A DNA stretch of 64,000 bases. Origin: Adiantum capillus-veneris. Taxonomy: Eukaryota; Streptophyta; Polypodiopsida; Polypodiales; Pteridaceae. The stretch lies in assembly GCA_014529385.2 (NCBI GenBank), contig CM043958.1, positions 125,341,817 through 125,405,816 on the forward strand, written 5' to 3'. The notes beneath the pieces are model-generated. The model saw only the letters and a program-made list of their open reading frames with translations. It was not told where the DNA came from and did no database searches. Position 1 is the stretch's first letter; each line of letters begins with the position of its first letter. Positions 12,352 through 24,502 of the stretch are shown in pieces. The position numbers and the translations under genes were made by a program.

Positions 12352-12364
12352 ATCTCCCACTTGG
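12352..12364 (-). other. Copia polypurine tract
   Basis: The minus strand reads CCAAGTGGGAGAT directly before the LTR start TGTTAAG. This is the usual plus-strand priming site of plant copia elements. Confidence 0.8.
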
Positions 12365-12411
12365 AGACTGATCTCCAAACCAAACCTGTGACTGCTTTCC
12401 ATTCTGGCTTC

Positions 12412-15400
12412 TTATCCTTGAATGCCGATTGAAGATGAGCAAAAGCTCAAATTCTCCTTGTTGACCACCTTTGTAAACATGTCTGCAGGATTTTCACTTG
12501 TATGCACCTTTCCTAGCTTTATTTGTCCCTCTTCCAAAAGAGTGCGTATGAAGTGATATCTCACCTCAATGTGCTTTGTCCTTGAATGAAAGGCTGAGTT
12601 CTTCGCAAGATGGATAGCGCTTTGGCTATCACTGTACAAGACACAATTGTCTTGTTTGAATCCAAGCTCTTCTAAGAATCTGTGGAGCCACATAATTTCT
12701 TTGCTTGCCTCCGTCATTGCTACATACTCTGCTTCCGTGGTAGAAAGTGAAACCACTTTCTGCAGCTTTGAAGCTCAGCTTACTGTTGTGCCTCCAACCG
12801 CGAACACATAGCCAGCAGTGCTCCTTCGAGTATCTTTGTCACCTGCCATATCTGCATCAACATACCCTTCTAGAAAAATATCAGTTCCTCCAAAATACAA
12901 AGCATTTGTTGTTGTCCCTTTTAGATACCTAAGTATCCACTTCACAGCTTGCCAATGCTCTTTACCTGGGTTGTCCATGAACCTACTCACAACTCCCACT
13001 GCATGTGCAATGTCTGGCCTTGTCCAGACCATAGCATACATTAGAGAACCTACCGTTGCAGCATATGGAACTTTAGACATATAGGCTATCTCCTCTTGTG
13101 TCTTTGGACACATATCCTTTGTTAGTTTAAAATGACCAGCCAAAGGTGTAGAAACTGGTTTTGCATTTTGCATTGCAAACCTTTCCGGTACCTTCTTGAT
13201 GTAATCTTCTTGAGATAGCTTTATTGTGTTCTTCGTCCTGTCCCTTGATATTTTCATACCAAGTATCCTCTTTGCAACACCTAAATCTTTCATTGAAAAA
13301 GATTTGGACAGCTGCTCTTTTAGGTCTTTGATGTCCTGCATGTTAGCACTTGCAATCAACATGTCATCAACATACAACATTAGGATGATGAATTTCCCAT
13401 CTCCCAAATTCTCCGTGTAGACGTAGTGATCTGAGTTGCATCTTGTGAATCCATGATCCAACATCCATCGATCAAACTTCAAGTACCATTTTCTTGATGC
13501 TTGCTTTAAACCATACAAGCTCTTCTTTAATCTGCAAACCATTTTCTCCTTACCTTTTACTTCATACCCCTTTGGTTGAAGCATGTAGATTTCCTCCTCT
13601 AAGTCACCGTGAGGGAATGCCGTATTTACATCCATTTGCTCGAGATTTAGATCATGAGCAGCCACAAGGCTTAAGACAAGCCTAATTGAGTTCATTTTTA
13701 CAATAGGAGAAAATATTTCATTGAAGTCAATACCTTTCTTTTGAGAAAAACCTTTTACCACAAGCCTAGACTTGTACCTTTTCTTCCCACCTTCTTCTTC
13801 CTTTAGCTTGTACACCCATTTGTTTTGAAGTGCCCGCTTACCTTTAGGCAACTCAACCAACTCCCATGTTTGGTTGAGATGTAGTGAGTCCATCTCCACT
13901 TGCATGCTCTTCGTCCATTCTTCTTTGGATTCATGTTGCATAGCTTCTTCATATGATTCCGGCTCTCCAGAATCGGAGATCAAGAGATGGTTGAAGGAAG
14001 GAACAAACCTTTCTGGAGGTCTACTTGCTCTTGTAGATCTTCGGGGAATAGGTTGAGACTCCTCATTTGGTTGACGTTGTTGCACATTGTCACCGTTTGC
14101 AGTCCTTGAGTACTCACCGTCCTCAAGCTCCATGTACTCATCACCTGTTTCTTTTGTTTGTTTTCTTTCCAAGTAATCTTTGTACATATTTTGTTCGTTA
14201 AAAATTACATCCCTACTCCTTAAGATTTTACCATCTTCAGGATTCCATAGGCGATACCCAAAGTCTCCTTCTCCATAGCCAATGAAGAAAAACTTTTTGG
14301 ACTTTGCATCTAACTTTGATCTTAGGCTTCTATCTATTTGCATGAAAGCCTCACACCCAAACACTTTGAGAAATGCATAATTCACCGGTTTACCTGTCCG
14401 TGCCTCTTCTGGAACTCCCCCATCCAATGCCGTTGAGGGTGACCGATTGATTAAGTACACAGACGTACTTACAGCTTCCGCCCAAAGCTCAAGCGGTAGG
14501 CCTGCATGTAGCCGCATGCTTCGTGCTCGTTCCATGATTGTCCTGTTCATCCTTTCCGAAATCCCATTTTGTTGAGGTGTCCTTGGGGTTTTCCTTTGCC
14601 TCCGAATGCCATTGCTAGCACAAAAGCTTTCAAAAGCTTGGCTGCAATATTCGCCTCCATTGTCGGATCTGAGGCATTTAACCTTGGTACCTGTTTCATT
14701 CTCCACAAAGGCTTTCCACCTTTGAAATATGGAAAATACATCGGATTTATTCTTCATGACATAAACCCATGTTTTTCTAGTCGCATCGTCTATGAATGTT
14801 ACATAGTACAATGAGCCACCAAGTGAGGGTGTACTTGCAGGACCCCAAACATCAGAATGAACCAACTCAAGTTTTTTATTTTTTCTTTCATTTCCTGATT
14901 TTTGAAATTTTACCCTCTTTTGTTTACCATAAACACAATCTTCACAGAACTCCAAGTCCACTTCTTTCAAACCTGGTAGAAGCTTCTTTTTTTGAAGGAT
15001 TTGCATTCCTTTGGCACTCATATGCCCAAGTCGGTAGTGCCACACCGCACTGTCAACTTCTGTAGTTGCTACACAAGCTGAAGGTTGCGTGCTAACAGTA
15101 CACAAGTAAAGTGTACCGACTTTTTCACCCTTGGCAACCACCAAAGATCCCTTTGAGATCTTCCACCGTTTGTTTCCGAATGCAATTTTGTGACCTTCAT
15201 CGTCCAATTGTCCTGTAGAGATCAAATTTTTGCGAAGAGAAGGAACATGCCTAACATCTTTAAGCTTCCATTCATTTCAGTTAGCAGTTTTGACAGAAAC
15301 TGTACCTTTGCCAACAATCTCACAAGCTTCATCATCTCCCAAGTATACATACCCAAAATTACCTTTGGTGTAGTCTTGGAAATGTTGCTTGTGTGGTGTC

Positions 15401-15867
15401 GCATGGAATGAAGCCCCGGAATCTACTATCCAAGAATTAAACACATTGTCTAATGAGAGAATTAGAGCATCTTGCTCTACTTTACCTGCCACATTGACCT
15501 CTGATGTTGGCTTGTTGTCTTGAGACTCTGTCTCCTTCTTCTTCTTGGACCAACAATCCTTCTTGATGTGGCCCTTCTTGCCGCAGTTCCAACATTCAAG
15601 AACTGACTTTGTGCGTGACTTGCTCCGCCTTCAGCGATCACGACCCTTTTGGTTTTTGAACCTCTCCTTAAGCCTTCCTCTTGTTTCCACTGATAGTGCA
15701 CCACTTGATGATTCTCCTGTGCTTCTCCTTCGCATTTCCTCGCTTAGGAGAACACCCACAACATCATCAAACTTAAGAGTATTTGTGCCAGAGATAGAAT
15801 TACTTACAGCCATCACAAGGTTGTCCCAACTATCCGGTAGAGATGATAGTATAAGGAGAGCTCGCAC
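12412..15867 (-). pseudogene. Copia gag-pol polyprotein, 5'-truncated, three TGA stops
   Basis: Minus strand, one continuous frame broken only by TGA codons at 15631-15633, 15277-15279 and 12775-12777. Gag C-terminus begins abruptly at 15867. The zinc knuckle CWNCGKKGHIKKDC lies at 15553-15594. Protease has SWIVDSGASFHAT. In the 816-codon segment from 15225 the integrase zinc site is H63, H68, C94, C97, and the catalytic triad is D125, D188, E224 (D,D-35-E spacing). RT has MDVNTAF at 531-537 and YVDD at 618-621. RNase H has GYVDADMAGD near 790 and, after the last TGA, STTEAEYVA. The last stop replaces the Trp expected before ASKLQK. Catalytic residues are otherwise intact. The motifs fit Tork/Tnt1-type copia; the lineage call is tentative. 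Confidence 0.93.
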
Positions 15868-15992
15868 AAATTTTGGTTTCCGGTGAGGGATTTTCCTTCA
15901 CGCATGATGGCTTCTCCTCATAATGGGGGCCTTACAAATGTGCGCTTTTACCACAGAAAATTACAAGGGTAAATCAGGCTCCATACTTAACA
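15868..15992 (-). repeat. Copia 5' LTR remnant
   Basis: About 125 bases match 12227-12351, with a few differences. The match stops exactly where gag coding sequence begins, so the rest of the LTR was deleted. The shared word AAATTTTGG lies at the junction. Confidence 0.88.
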
Positions 15993-16004
15993 TAAATGTT
16001 ACAT

Positions 16005-16016
16005 TGGTATCATAGC
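16005..16016 (+). other. Gypsy-1 primer-binding site (tRNA-Met type)
   Basis: TGGTATCATAGC starts two bases after the LTR end (GTTACA). It differs by one base from TGGTATCAGAGC, the complement of the plant initiator tRNA-Met 3' end. Confidence 0.8.
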
Positions 16017-16042
16017 ACAAGGTTTCTCTTTTATTGCTCAAG

Positions 16043-16294
16043 AAGGGAGGTCCTCAAGCTAGCTATAAATGGTTGGTATTATTAATTTCCTGTGAGTAAG
16101 TAGAATAGGTATTTTTCAGCCTTGCAGTGCGCCTACCTTCGTGCAGTTAATGGGGCATCACCGTTAAGAAGGGAGGTCCTCAAGCTAGCTATAAATGGTT
16201 GGTATTATTAATTGCCTGTGAGTAAGTAGAATAGGGATTTTTCAGCCTTGCAGTGCGCCTGCCTTCGTGGAGTTAACGGGGCATCACCGTTGAG
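16043..16294 (+). repeat. 126-bp tandem duplication in gypsy-1 leader
   Basis: Copies at 16043-16168 and 16169-16294 begin AAGGGAGGTCCTCAAGCTAG and differ at a handful of sites. Each contains CTATAAATGG, a TATA-like word. It lies between the PBS and gag. Confidence 0.9.
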
Positions 16295-16546
16295 ATCTAT
16301 GGTCTTAATAGTGGAGTCCTACGGGGTTTGCCTATGGATTAACCACTATTGAGCTATTAGAAGCTTGACAAGAGCCGGTGCTGTTTTGGTGTTGAAAGAC
16401 CATCTCTTCTATTCCTTGCAATTAATGGTATTCGAGCCACGGGTACAATAGCTTGAGTGCTTTTTCTAAAGGGGTAAATAGGAGTAGCAACTAGGGCTTG
16501 AAGTGTCAAAGTACACCTAAAAAGTTTACACCTAAAAGTTTTTAGA

Positions 16547-18075
16547 ATGGCTGACAATAGTAAAGAGAGTGAAATTAATGTTGATAACTTTGATTTTGCT
16601 AATGAAAAAGGTACTAATGATGCTCCGATTCTTGTTAACTATCTTGTTTCTAGGCTTCAACAAGCCATGGGCAACCCATCTCTCCAAAGTGAAGTGCAAC
16701 GGCAGCTCCGTGCTCACGGGATTCTCCAAGCTCACCCCCATGACAAGAGAACACCTAGGAAGCCTCCTTGTGAGACTTCCAAAAGAGGTCTCTCTCCGAT
16801 TCGGGAAGAAGAAGAGAATCCATACGAAGGGCTCAAGAATTTACTTCTTGATGATGCATCTCCTTCCCAAAGGAGAACTCAAGAGCCTCCATCAAAGGAC
16901 TGAGAAAGAAGTGAGTCTCCCGCCACCTCGGCGGAGATGGCTCCATGAAGACGGCGGGCTAAACGCTCTCCATCACCACCAAAGCGGAGAAGACCATCGC
17001 ACTATTCTCCACACCATAATTCAAAGAGGGATGATAAAAAGCAAGAGAAGAAAAAGGTGAGAAAGAGGACACCCTCTTCTCCATCTTCTTCATCTTCTTC
17101 CTCTGACGAAAGTGATGGTGAAGACGACGAAGATCAAGACAAGAAAAAGGCGAGAAAGAGGTCACCCTCTTCTTCTCCACCTTCTTCAAATTCTTCACCT
17201 TCTGAAGAAAGTGATGGTGCAACTTTTGAACCATCAAAAAGAAGAGGCCATAGGAAATCCTATGCCACATGGAAGAGGTCATCCAAGCTGAAGAAGTTCA
17301 AAGAGGGTGGGAAGAGCATCTCTTTCCTTACCTATGATGGCACCTTTGGTGCTACGGACAAAGTCTTGGCCTTTATCCAGCAATTTGATGCGGCGTTTGG
17401 AGATGAGGGCTTCACGGAGTCCTCTAAGCTACGCCATGTAGCTATGCACTTTCAAAAGTCTGCCAGAAATGGTGGTCTAGCCTACGAGCCAACGGTGAAT
17501 CTCCACGAACATGGAAAGCTTTAAGAGCTTCCATTATGAAGCAGTTTTTGGCCACAGATGCCAAAGATAAAGTACTCACCGAATGGCGAAGCTTAAAGCT
17601 CTCTCCCTATGAATCCATCCACAAATATGTAGACAAGTTTTGGGACCTACAACTCAAAGCCACTATCTTCAAACAGTTGGATTCTGGAGAGCAAAAGCAA
17701 CAATTTTGTGTGGGCTTAACCGAAGAAATGGCGGAGTATGTCAACTCCCAAAGGCCACGTACCATATTGGCGGTAATACACCATACTATGGTAGCCTCTC
17801 GAATCAATTTCCAAACGGGGGCTAAAAGAAATAATAAGCCCACGGAAAACAAGGGTTCCAGTGAGCCTAAGGGGAAGGACAATGTCCAAAAGTGTCCTAA
17901 GGGAAACTCCAACAAAGCTAAAGAGAAGGGAGTTTACAAAGGTAAAAACAAACTCTCTCCTGAATAGCTTGAGAGTTATCGCAAGGATAACCGGTGTTTC
18001 AAGTACGGCGAACAAGGGCATGCGTACCGCGCTTGTCCCCAAAAGAACAACCGTCAAGATCCTCCTAGAGCTTCC
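16547..18075 (+). pseudogene. Gypsy-1 gag
   Basis: Starts at ATG 16547. The N-terminal region is followed by an Arg/Ser/Lys-rich stretch with two similar acidic-serine blocks (KKxRKRxPSS...SDE; about 17040-17220), then the capsid domain with FLTYDGTFG and FQKSAR. TGA codons at 16901-16903 and about 16947 fall in the same frame, both at positions where Arg suits the context. A one-base frameshift near 17470 moves the frame; the continuation reads WKALRASIMKQFLATDAKDK. A TAG at 17965-17967 follows. The zinc knuckle at 17995-18036 reads CFKYGEQGHAYRAC: the second Cys of CX2CX4HX4C is Tyr. This frame then runs straight into protease, so gag and pol were one polyprotein. Confidence 0.88.
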
Positions 18076-21000
18076 TTGGTTGAAATCCAAGAGGAGGAGA
18101 CTCACCAAACTCACCACAAAGGATCTCCTCTATGCCATGCTTGGGGAAAGGTAAGAGAACATGATTCTTTTATTCTCTTTGAACCTGGTTCTACTCACAA
18201 TTTTATATCTATAGAGTTGGCCACCAAGCTAGGCATACAAGCTTACGAGATGGGAGATGTCCTACCTGCAGACAGTGCCTTCAAGGGGCAAGAAGCTTCA
18301 GTAACTCCCTTGATTGGGAAATTGAGGCTTCATGTCCAAGGCTATGTGGACAAAGAGGACTTCTTTATCTCTCCTCTCAAGCATGAGGATGTAATCCTAG
18401 GGGCACCATGGTTTGATCGCCTGGCTGTCAATGTTAAATTCGCTGAAAGGAGAATCGCCTTTAAGTTTAGGGAAAAAGCCATGTATATAGATTCTAAGGA
18501 AATGGGTAACACTATCCCCATTGTACATACACCAGCTTTCAACAAGTCAATAAAGAGCTCTATTTCCGTGTACATGATTTTTGTTAAATATTCTCAAAAT
18601 GAACCTAATGCTTTAGCAAAAGAAAATAAAAGCAACCAAAAGGAATTAGAGTTATCCAATTTTCTCAAGGGGTTTCAAGATGTTTTTATTGACGACATCC
18701 CTTGTGAGCTACCTCCTTGAACTTCTTCCAGGAAGTTCACCGCCTAACAAACCTGCTTATAGAGTTTCTCAAGCTCAACAAGAGTAGATTATGCGGCAAG
18801 TGCATGAGCTAGTTGAGAAGGGCATGGTTAGGCCTAGCTCATCTCCATTTCGCTCACCTGTGGCTATTAGTGCAAAAGAAAGATGGCACATATCATATGT
18901 GTGTCGACTATAGAGCACTAAATAGGATCACTATCAAAAATAGGTTTCCCGTTCCACGGGTACAAGACCTATTTGATAAGCTACAAGGATCGACCTACTT
19001 CAGTAGGATTGACCTAAAAAGTGGCTATCATCAAATAAGGATAGTTGATCAAGACATTGTAAAGACCGCATTTCGCACCACATTTGGTCTTTATGAATAC
19101 ATTGTCATGCCTTTTGGCTTGACCAATGCACTAGCCACATTCAACCGCTTGATGGAGAAGTTGTTCAGGCCTCATCGAACCTTCACTGGAGTGTTCTTTG
19201 ATGATATTATCATCTACTCTAATTCATTAGACGAACACAAGCAACACCTCCAGGTAATATTTCAAGTTTTAAGAGAGAATAAATTTTATGTTAATCGAAA
19301 GAAAAGTGAATTTTTCTTGCAAGAGATTCAGTATTTAGGTCACATTATCTCTCAAGATGGCATCCAAATGGATCCATCAAAGTTGGAGGTAATAAAAGGA
19401 TGGCCTAAACCAAAGAATCTTCAGGAACTAAGAAGCTTTATAGGTATGTGTGCATACTATAGATGCTTCATAGAAAAGTTCTCAGAAATTGCGAGACCAT
19501 TACATGACCTAACAAAGAAAAGCATTAGGTATACATGGTCTGCTAAGGAGAACAATGCTTTCAAAAAGCTTAAAGAAAATCTTATCTCTCAACCTGTGCT
19601 TACACTACCAGATCTCTCAAAACCATTTGAGGTCCAATGTGATGCTTGTGGTGATTGCCTTGGAGCTGTTTTGCTCCAAGAAGGGCACACCATATGCTAT
19701 GAGAGTCGAAGGCTCGACCCTGTTGAGCAAGCTCTAGGCATATATGAAAAGGAACTCCTTGCAGTTCTACATGACTTAGACTCGTGGAAGCACTATTTAT
19801 TGGGGACTCCTTTCATTCTGCGAACGGATCACCAAATTCTTAAGTACTTCATGACGTAGACCAAGCTCTCCGACAAACAAATGAGGTGGGAAAATTTCCT
19901 TTTGCAATTTCATTTTCATATTGCTCACATTGCTGTCAAGCATAATCAAGTAGATGATGCACTCTCAAGATGGCCGAGAGTGAATGCGGTTTTTATAGCA
20001 ACTCACAATGATCTATCTTCAATGATAGATGAGTATGCTATTGACCCCGATTTTAGAGATGTGATTTCAGCCCTTGCATTAGCGAAGAAAGAAGAAAAAT
20101 TTACTTTACAAGATGGTTATCTTCTCTATGGTAATATACTATGCGTTACTAACTCACTACGTGAGAAAGTAATGTATGAATCTCATGCTCCACCTTATGC
20201 GGGGCATAGAGGGATTCAGTCTACCTTAAACGGAATCGAAACATATTTCTATTGGCCTACCATGAAAGTGAACATAAAAGAGTATGTTTCTAAATGTGTG
20301 GTATGCCAAAAGACAAAATTTGATAGAGGGAAGCAACTTGGATTGCTTCAACCCTTGCCAATCCCTAATTCACCATGGGAGAGCATGTCCATGGATTTTA
20401 TTTTTGGATTGCCTAAGTCTATCCATGGGAATACAGGAATATGGATGATAGTAGATAGGTTCAGTAAACAAGCTCATTTTATACCTATCAAAAAGACTAT
20501 CAAAACCCATCAAATGGCCACCCTCCTCATTTCACAAATTTTCAAGTACCATGGCTTGCCAATGTCCATAGTGTCGGATAGAGATCCTACAATGACCAGT
20601 AATTTCTCGAAGGGTCTCTTTGAGAATTTAGGGACAAGGCTGAACTTCTCTTCGGCCTATCATCCACAAACGGATGGCCAAAGTGAAATAGCTAACCTAA
20701 CCATTCTCGATATACTAAAAGCCTATGTAACGGAAGTAGATCAAAGATCCCAATGGGAGAAGTACTTACCCCTAGTGTAGTATGCTTACAATAACACTGT
20801 ACATACTTCGACAGGAAAAGCACCTTTCGAGGTAATTGAGGGAAGATCAAAAAGTCCCTTGCTACTTAAGGTACATGGGAAGATCTTCGCTGCAGATGAG
20901 TATAACCGAGACCTACAAGAATCTTTTCAAAAGATTAAGGGTGCTATCTCTATCTCACAGCAAAGGCAAAAGGCTGTTGTTGACAAGCACAAAAGAGCCC

Positions 21001-21430
21001 AAGCCTTTAAAGAAAATGATTGGGTCTTATTAAAGTTTCCCAAGGCTCGATTAAGGCACACGACGAGCAAGAATCTACGGGACACCAAAAGTACTATGCT
21101 AAACTAGCAAAAAGGTACTATGATCCCTTCTAGATTCTTAGGCCAATCAATGAGACAGCCTATCAACTCAAGTTTCCCAATCATTGGCTCATACACAATG
21201 CTTTCCATGTGAGCCTATTAAAGCCTTACAAAGGAGATCCACCTCAAGAACCAACTACTGAAGACCCACCGGAGATCGAGGACCAAGAGGAGGTGCTGCA
21301 GCCCAAGTCCATTCTCCGACATGAAGACAAGGTACTAAGAGGTGGTAAGACTATCCAGACAATATCTTACTAAGTTTAAGAATTATCCTTTTGAAGATGC
21401 TAGATGGATGCAAGGCATACAATTAAAGTA
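18076..21430 (+). pseudogene. Gypsy-1 pol (protease, RT, RNase H, integrase, chromodomain remnant)
   Basis: Protease has FEPGSTHNFIS, where the catalytic Asp of the D-S/T-G signature appears as Glu. A small deletion and frameshift lie near 18716, TAG at 18785-18787, and another frame change near 18860. RT: RIDLKSGYHQIR and VFFDDIIIYS (residues 128-131 of the frame from 18813). RNase H: CDACGDCLGAVL and LRTDHQ. TAG at 19857-19859 interrupts the frame. Integrase: HRGIQST...CVVCQ zinc site, then MDFIFGL, SDRDPTM and GQSEIAN for the D,D,E residues; TAG at 20778-20780. A C-terminal segment (SILRHEDKVLRGGK, KFKNYPFEDARWMQ; about 21300-21420) resembles a chromodomain, placing the element with chromoviruses. 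Non-functional. Confidence 0.9.
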
Positions 21431-21816
21431 TAACCTAAACCTTGTCAATGCTTACAATGCTTCCCAAGAGTAAGCAAATGTACAAAATGTTAAAAATGAA
21501 CAAATTTTTTTGTCTTATAAGACTCTCTTTTTCTTTATTGTGCACAAAAATGAGGTAGTATGCATGCTTAGATCAAGTTTGCGGAGACGACGTCTCCCAA
21601 ACACCAAGTAGAGATTTTCACTCTACTATGGAAGATTGATAGGACTAATGTGCAGACATGCTTGCGGCAGCCTCAGGCTCTCAAGCGCCAAATGGACTAC
21701 TCATCCATTGTGGAATGATGTCGTAGGGTAACATAGGGATCCTCTACCCACTAAGAAAAGGACTCATGAATATGCTTTATCTTCTCTACACCATAATCGA
21801 GGACGACTATCATTTC

Positions 21817-21829
21817 AAGAGAGAGGTAA
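21817..21829 (+). other. Gypsy-1 polypurine tract
   Basis: AAGAGAGAGGTAA lies immediately before the 3' LTR start TGTCCTAATAATC. Confidence 0.8.
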
Positions 21830-23431
21830 TGTCCTAATAATCAATATCTAATTCTCCTAAATGATTCTCTCATGTTAAACTGATCATTTAATATGGGGAA
21901 GTGCTAGCGGAGAAAAAGCTAGAATATTGGTTAAGCTAGCAGACCGGCCACAGTAGGGATCCAAAGGGGGGGCCATTTGCAAAAGAGCCATGTGCAACAA
22001 TGGGCTAAAAAGACCCTAAGGTTCAGCCCATTAAGACTTCCAAAATACTAAGGTTCCAAAGTTCAAAGGTTGTGTCCAAAGGTCAACCTTAAGGGAATTG
22101 GATGCTTTGTGTGTGTACAAAAAAGTCATTGCAATCCCTACTTGGGAGGGGGCGAGCCTTGCATGTAGGGGATGAGAGATAAATCCACACACACACACAC
22201 ACACACAAGCTCCCTTTACACAAAGGGAATGAGGGACACATGTCAGCTCCCAAGCCCAGATGCCCACAAGGTGTACCCAATTCCTATTGGATGGCCTTGG
22301 AGGTGGACCAATGAGAATTAGGCTAGAGTAAATCTAGTTTAATCAATTTAGAAACACTTAATAAAATAACCAATAAGAATTAAGTCCTCTAGAAGACTAT
22401 TGGACAGTCTCCCAAGAGGTCCAGTGAGCATTCAGCAGCCCAATGGCTTGCCTGATTCCTATTGGCCAGGAGGCAAAGGGGTCCAATGAGAGTTTAGTTG
22501 AATTATTAAATTACCTAAAGCTCTCACAAAAGGGGAAACGGGGACACATGTCAGAAGGCTATCACTTATGCTGCATAATAGTCATTGGCTAGCTCTGGGG
22601 AGGTCCAATGGGAGGATAGCAAGAGCAATTAGCAAGAGGGCTCGCCCAAGAGAGAGAGGGGGCTCATTGGGCTCGCCCAAGAGAGAGAGGGGGCTCATTT
22701 TTGCAAGGCATTATCACACACACACTCTCACACAGTCTATGTGAGAAGCAAGAAAAAGACTATCTCTTCCCAAGCTTTAATGGAGAGCTCATCACCTACT
22801 CCAAGCTTGTGAGATAGAAGCCTACATCGACACACTCTTGGCATGTGGATGCAAATCCAACCAAGAGTCAAGCTTCAATGCATGCTCATCTCCTCTATCA
22901 TGCTAATTACTAAGCTAAGCTATGCTAATATGAGTGATTATGTGAGGAGATGTACATCTTTCTCGTAAGATACTCCTTCTTCCTCTCAATCTACTCTCAT
23001 ACCCTGCTAGCTCTCACCATCTTCGAAGGTGTGTGAGGTCTTGGGTCTGAGACCGGGGATAATTAATGTTGTGTTTGCTAAGTGTTTTGCTTAGTGCACG
23101 AAGCTTCCATCTTCATTGCACTAGCTAGTCTTGAAGGAAGACAAAGAATTGTATTGTACTATGTCTTTCTTGATGGGAGAAACCATAATACAAAGCCTTC
23201 TGGAGGGGGGATCGGGTCCATGCAAATCCGGTCCTCAACTGTTGTCAATAGCTTCAATTCTCTCTCTTTTGAAAGTATTGTTCATGCTATCTAAGTAGGT
23301 GTTATTATTTTTGTTGCTCTCTTCACCCAAGCACTCTTGTAAGTCTCATTAGGAATCTATTCTAATGAAATGCCCACTATGTTCATGCTAATTTCGGCTA
23401 CACACAAGTTTTTAGGCCATTAAATGTTACA
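21830..23431 (+). repeat. Gypsy-1 3' LTR
   Basis: 1602 bp, TGTCC...GTTACA. It contains a 31-bp tandem duplication (GCTCGCCCAAGAGAGAGAGG, about 22640-22700) absent from the 5' LTR, and a longer CA run near 22185-22205. Confidence 0.92.
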
Positions 23432-23436
23432 GTAGA

Positions 23437-24168
23437 TATACACATGTAACAACATACGACCATCACTTGACCTAGAAGGGATAGGTGGTGAATACAAACA
23501 ACACATGTGCCTATTAAAGAACATGGTTATGTATGTCTTTCCTAGAAAAGAGCTGCATAAGAAAGTACATTTCACCATAACCTAGCATGGAATGGACAGA
23601 TGAATAAGATATTCAATACACATTAATATGAAAGAACAGACAAGCACACTTTTCCAAGGAAAGATAGATAGAAAAAATAGAAAAAATGAGTCTGGATTGG
23701 ACAACTGGTCAATCAAGGTGCAAATATACCTATGTAAGAACATACACATGTGTATGAAATAACATACAAGCATGCTTTTCTTGGGAAAGAAACATAGAAG
23801 ATATAGAGAAAGTGAGTCTAGATTGAACAGGTGGTCAATCTATGTGGAGATATGCACATACAACAACATATGACCATCATTTGACATAGAATGGACAAGT
23901 GGTCAATCTAGACAACACATGTGACTATTAAAGATAAAAAATGAACTTGGATTGGACATGTGGTTAATCTATGTGTAAATATATAATGTAGCAACATACA
24001 ACTATCACTTGACCTAGAATGCATATGTGGTCAGTCTAGACACAAGTACCTATTAGAGAACGTGGTTATGCATGTCTTTCTTAGAAAAGAACACATTCAC
24101 ATATGACCATCACTTGAGCTAGAATGGACAATTGGCCAATCTAAAGTGCACATATCTTAATTTGTGTT
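23437..24168 (+). repeat. ~345-bp tandem repeat array (direct), continued
   Basis: Continues the array cut by gypsy-1 at 10007. The same landmarks occur (GACCATCACTTGACCTAGAA, ACAAGCATGCTTTTCTTGGG). Units are more diverged here. Confidence 0.8.
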
Positions 24169-24338
24169 ATTTTATTGTTACATGTGCTATTTAGATTGGC
24201 CACCTATCCATTCAAGCTCAAGTGATGCTAATATGGTGATTCTTATGCATACATGCTCTCTATATTGACCACATGTCCATTCTAGTTTAGTTTTTGTTAG
24301 ATTGTATAACTCTCTTCACTAAAAAAATCATGCTAGTA
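24169..24338 (-). repeat. Repeat arm, inverted orientation
   Basis: The orientation flips at about 24169. The sequence matches 44650-44845 (landmarks TTACATGTGCTAT, ATACATGCTCTCTA, TCACTAAAAAA). It directly borders the HAD-like gene fragment. Confidence 0.75.
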
Positions 24339-24502
24339 GTGAAAGACAAAGTATAAAAAGACATCTACATCATGCCGTATAGCAAAACAAATTTCGTCTT
24401 GTTTCATGAGGCGCATGTGTCCAGTCCATGATCGTATGTCATCACCACGTTGCATTTCAATCTACTTAAGTAGTAGTCCTTCAATGTCCAAGATAAGGAC
24501 TC
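24339..24502 (-). pseudogene. HAD-phosphatase-like gene fragment 1, downstream part
   Basis: On the minus strand, from the element B1 insertion point, it reads LILDIEGLLLK, a TAG, then a segment including FAIRHDVDVFLYFVF. The hhhhDhxGhLL pattern is motif I of HAD/FCP1-NIF phosphatases, and the second segment resembles the family's R-P-x-V-x-x-F-L region. Its upstream part lies at 41825-42058 beyond the inserted element. When the 5-bp target duplication is counted once, the frame passes from KERRV to LILDIEG without a shift. The second motif Asp is Glu here, so activity would be doubtful even if intact. Family call by motif only. Confidence 0.5.

Larger units (their letters stand above)
11565..15992 (-). 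mobile_element. Ty1/copia retrotransposon nested in gypsy-1 5' LTR
   Basis: Flanked by the perfect target duplication TAAAT (11560-11564 and 15993-15997). On the minus strand: a 5' LTR of which only the first ~125 bases remain, a gag that starts mid-gene, protease, integrase, RT, RNase H, polypurine tract, then a complete 787-bp 3' LTR. An internal deletion removed the rest of the 5' LTR, the PBS and the gag start. The copia is younger than gypsy-1. Confidence 0.92.
10008..23431 (+). mobile_element. Gypsy-1: Ty3/gypsy (chromovirus-like) LTR retrotransposon
   Basis: The element is flanked by the perfect 5-bp target duplication GTAGA (10003-10007 and 23432-23436) and is inserted in the ~345-bp repeat. 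Order: 5' LTR (split by a copia insertion), tRNA-Met-type PBS, leader with a tandem duplication, gag, pol (protease, RT, RNase H, integrase, chromodomain remnant), polypurine tract, 3' LTR. In the first ~160 LTR bases I count seven differences between the two LTRs, so it is not recent. Stops, frameshifts and lost catalytic residues make it defective. Without the nested copia it is about 9 kb. Confidence 0.92.
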
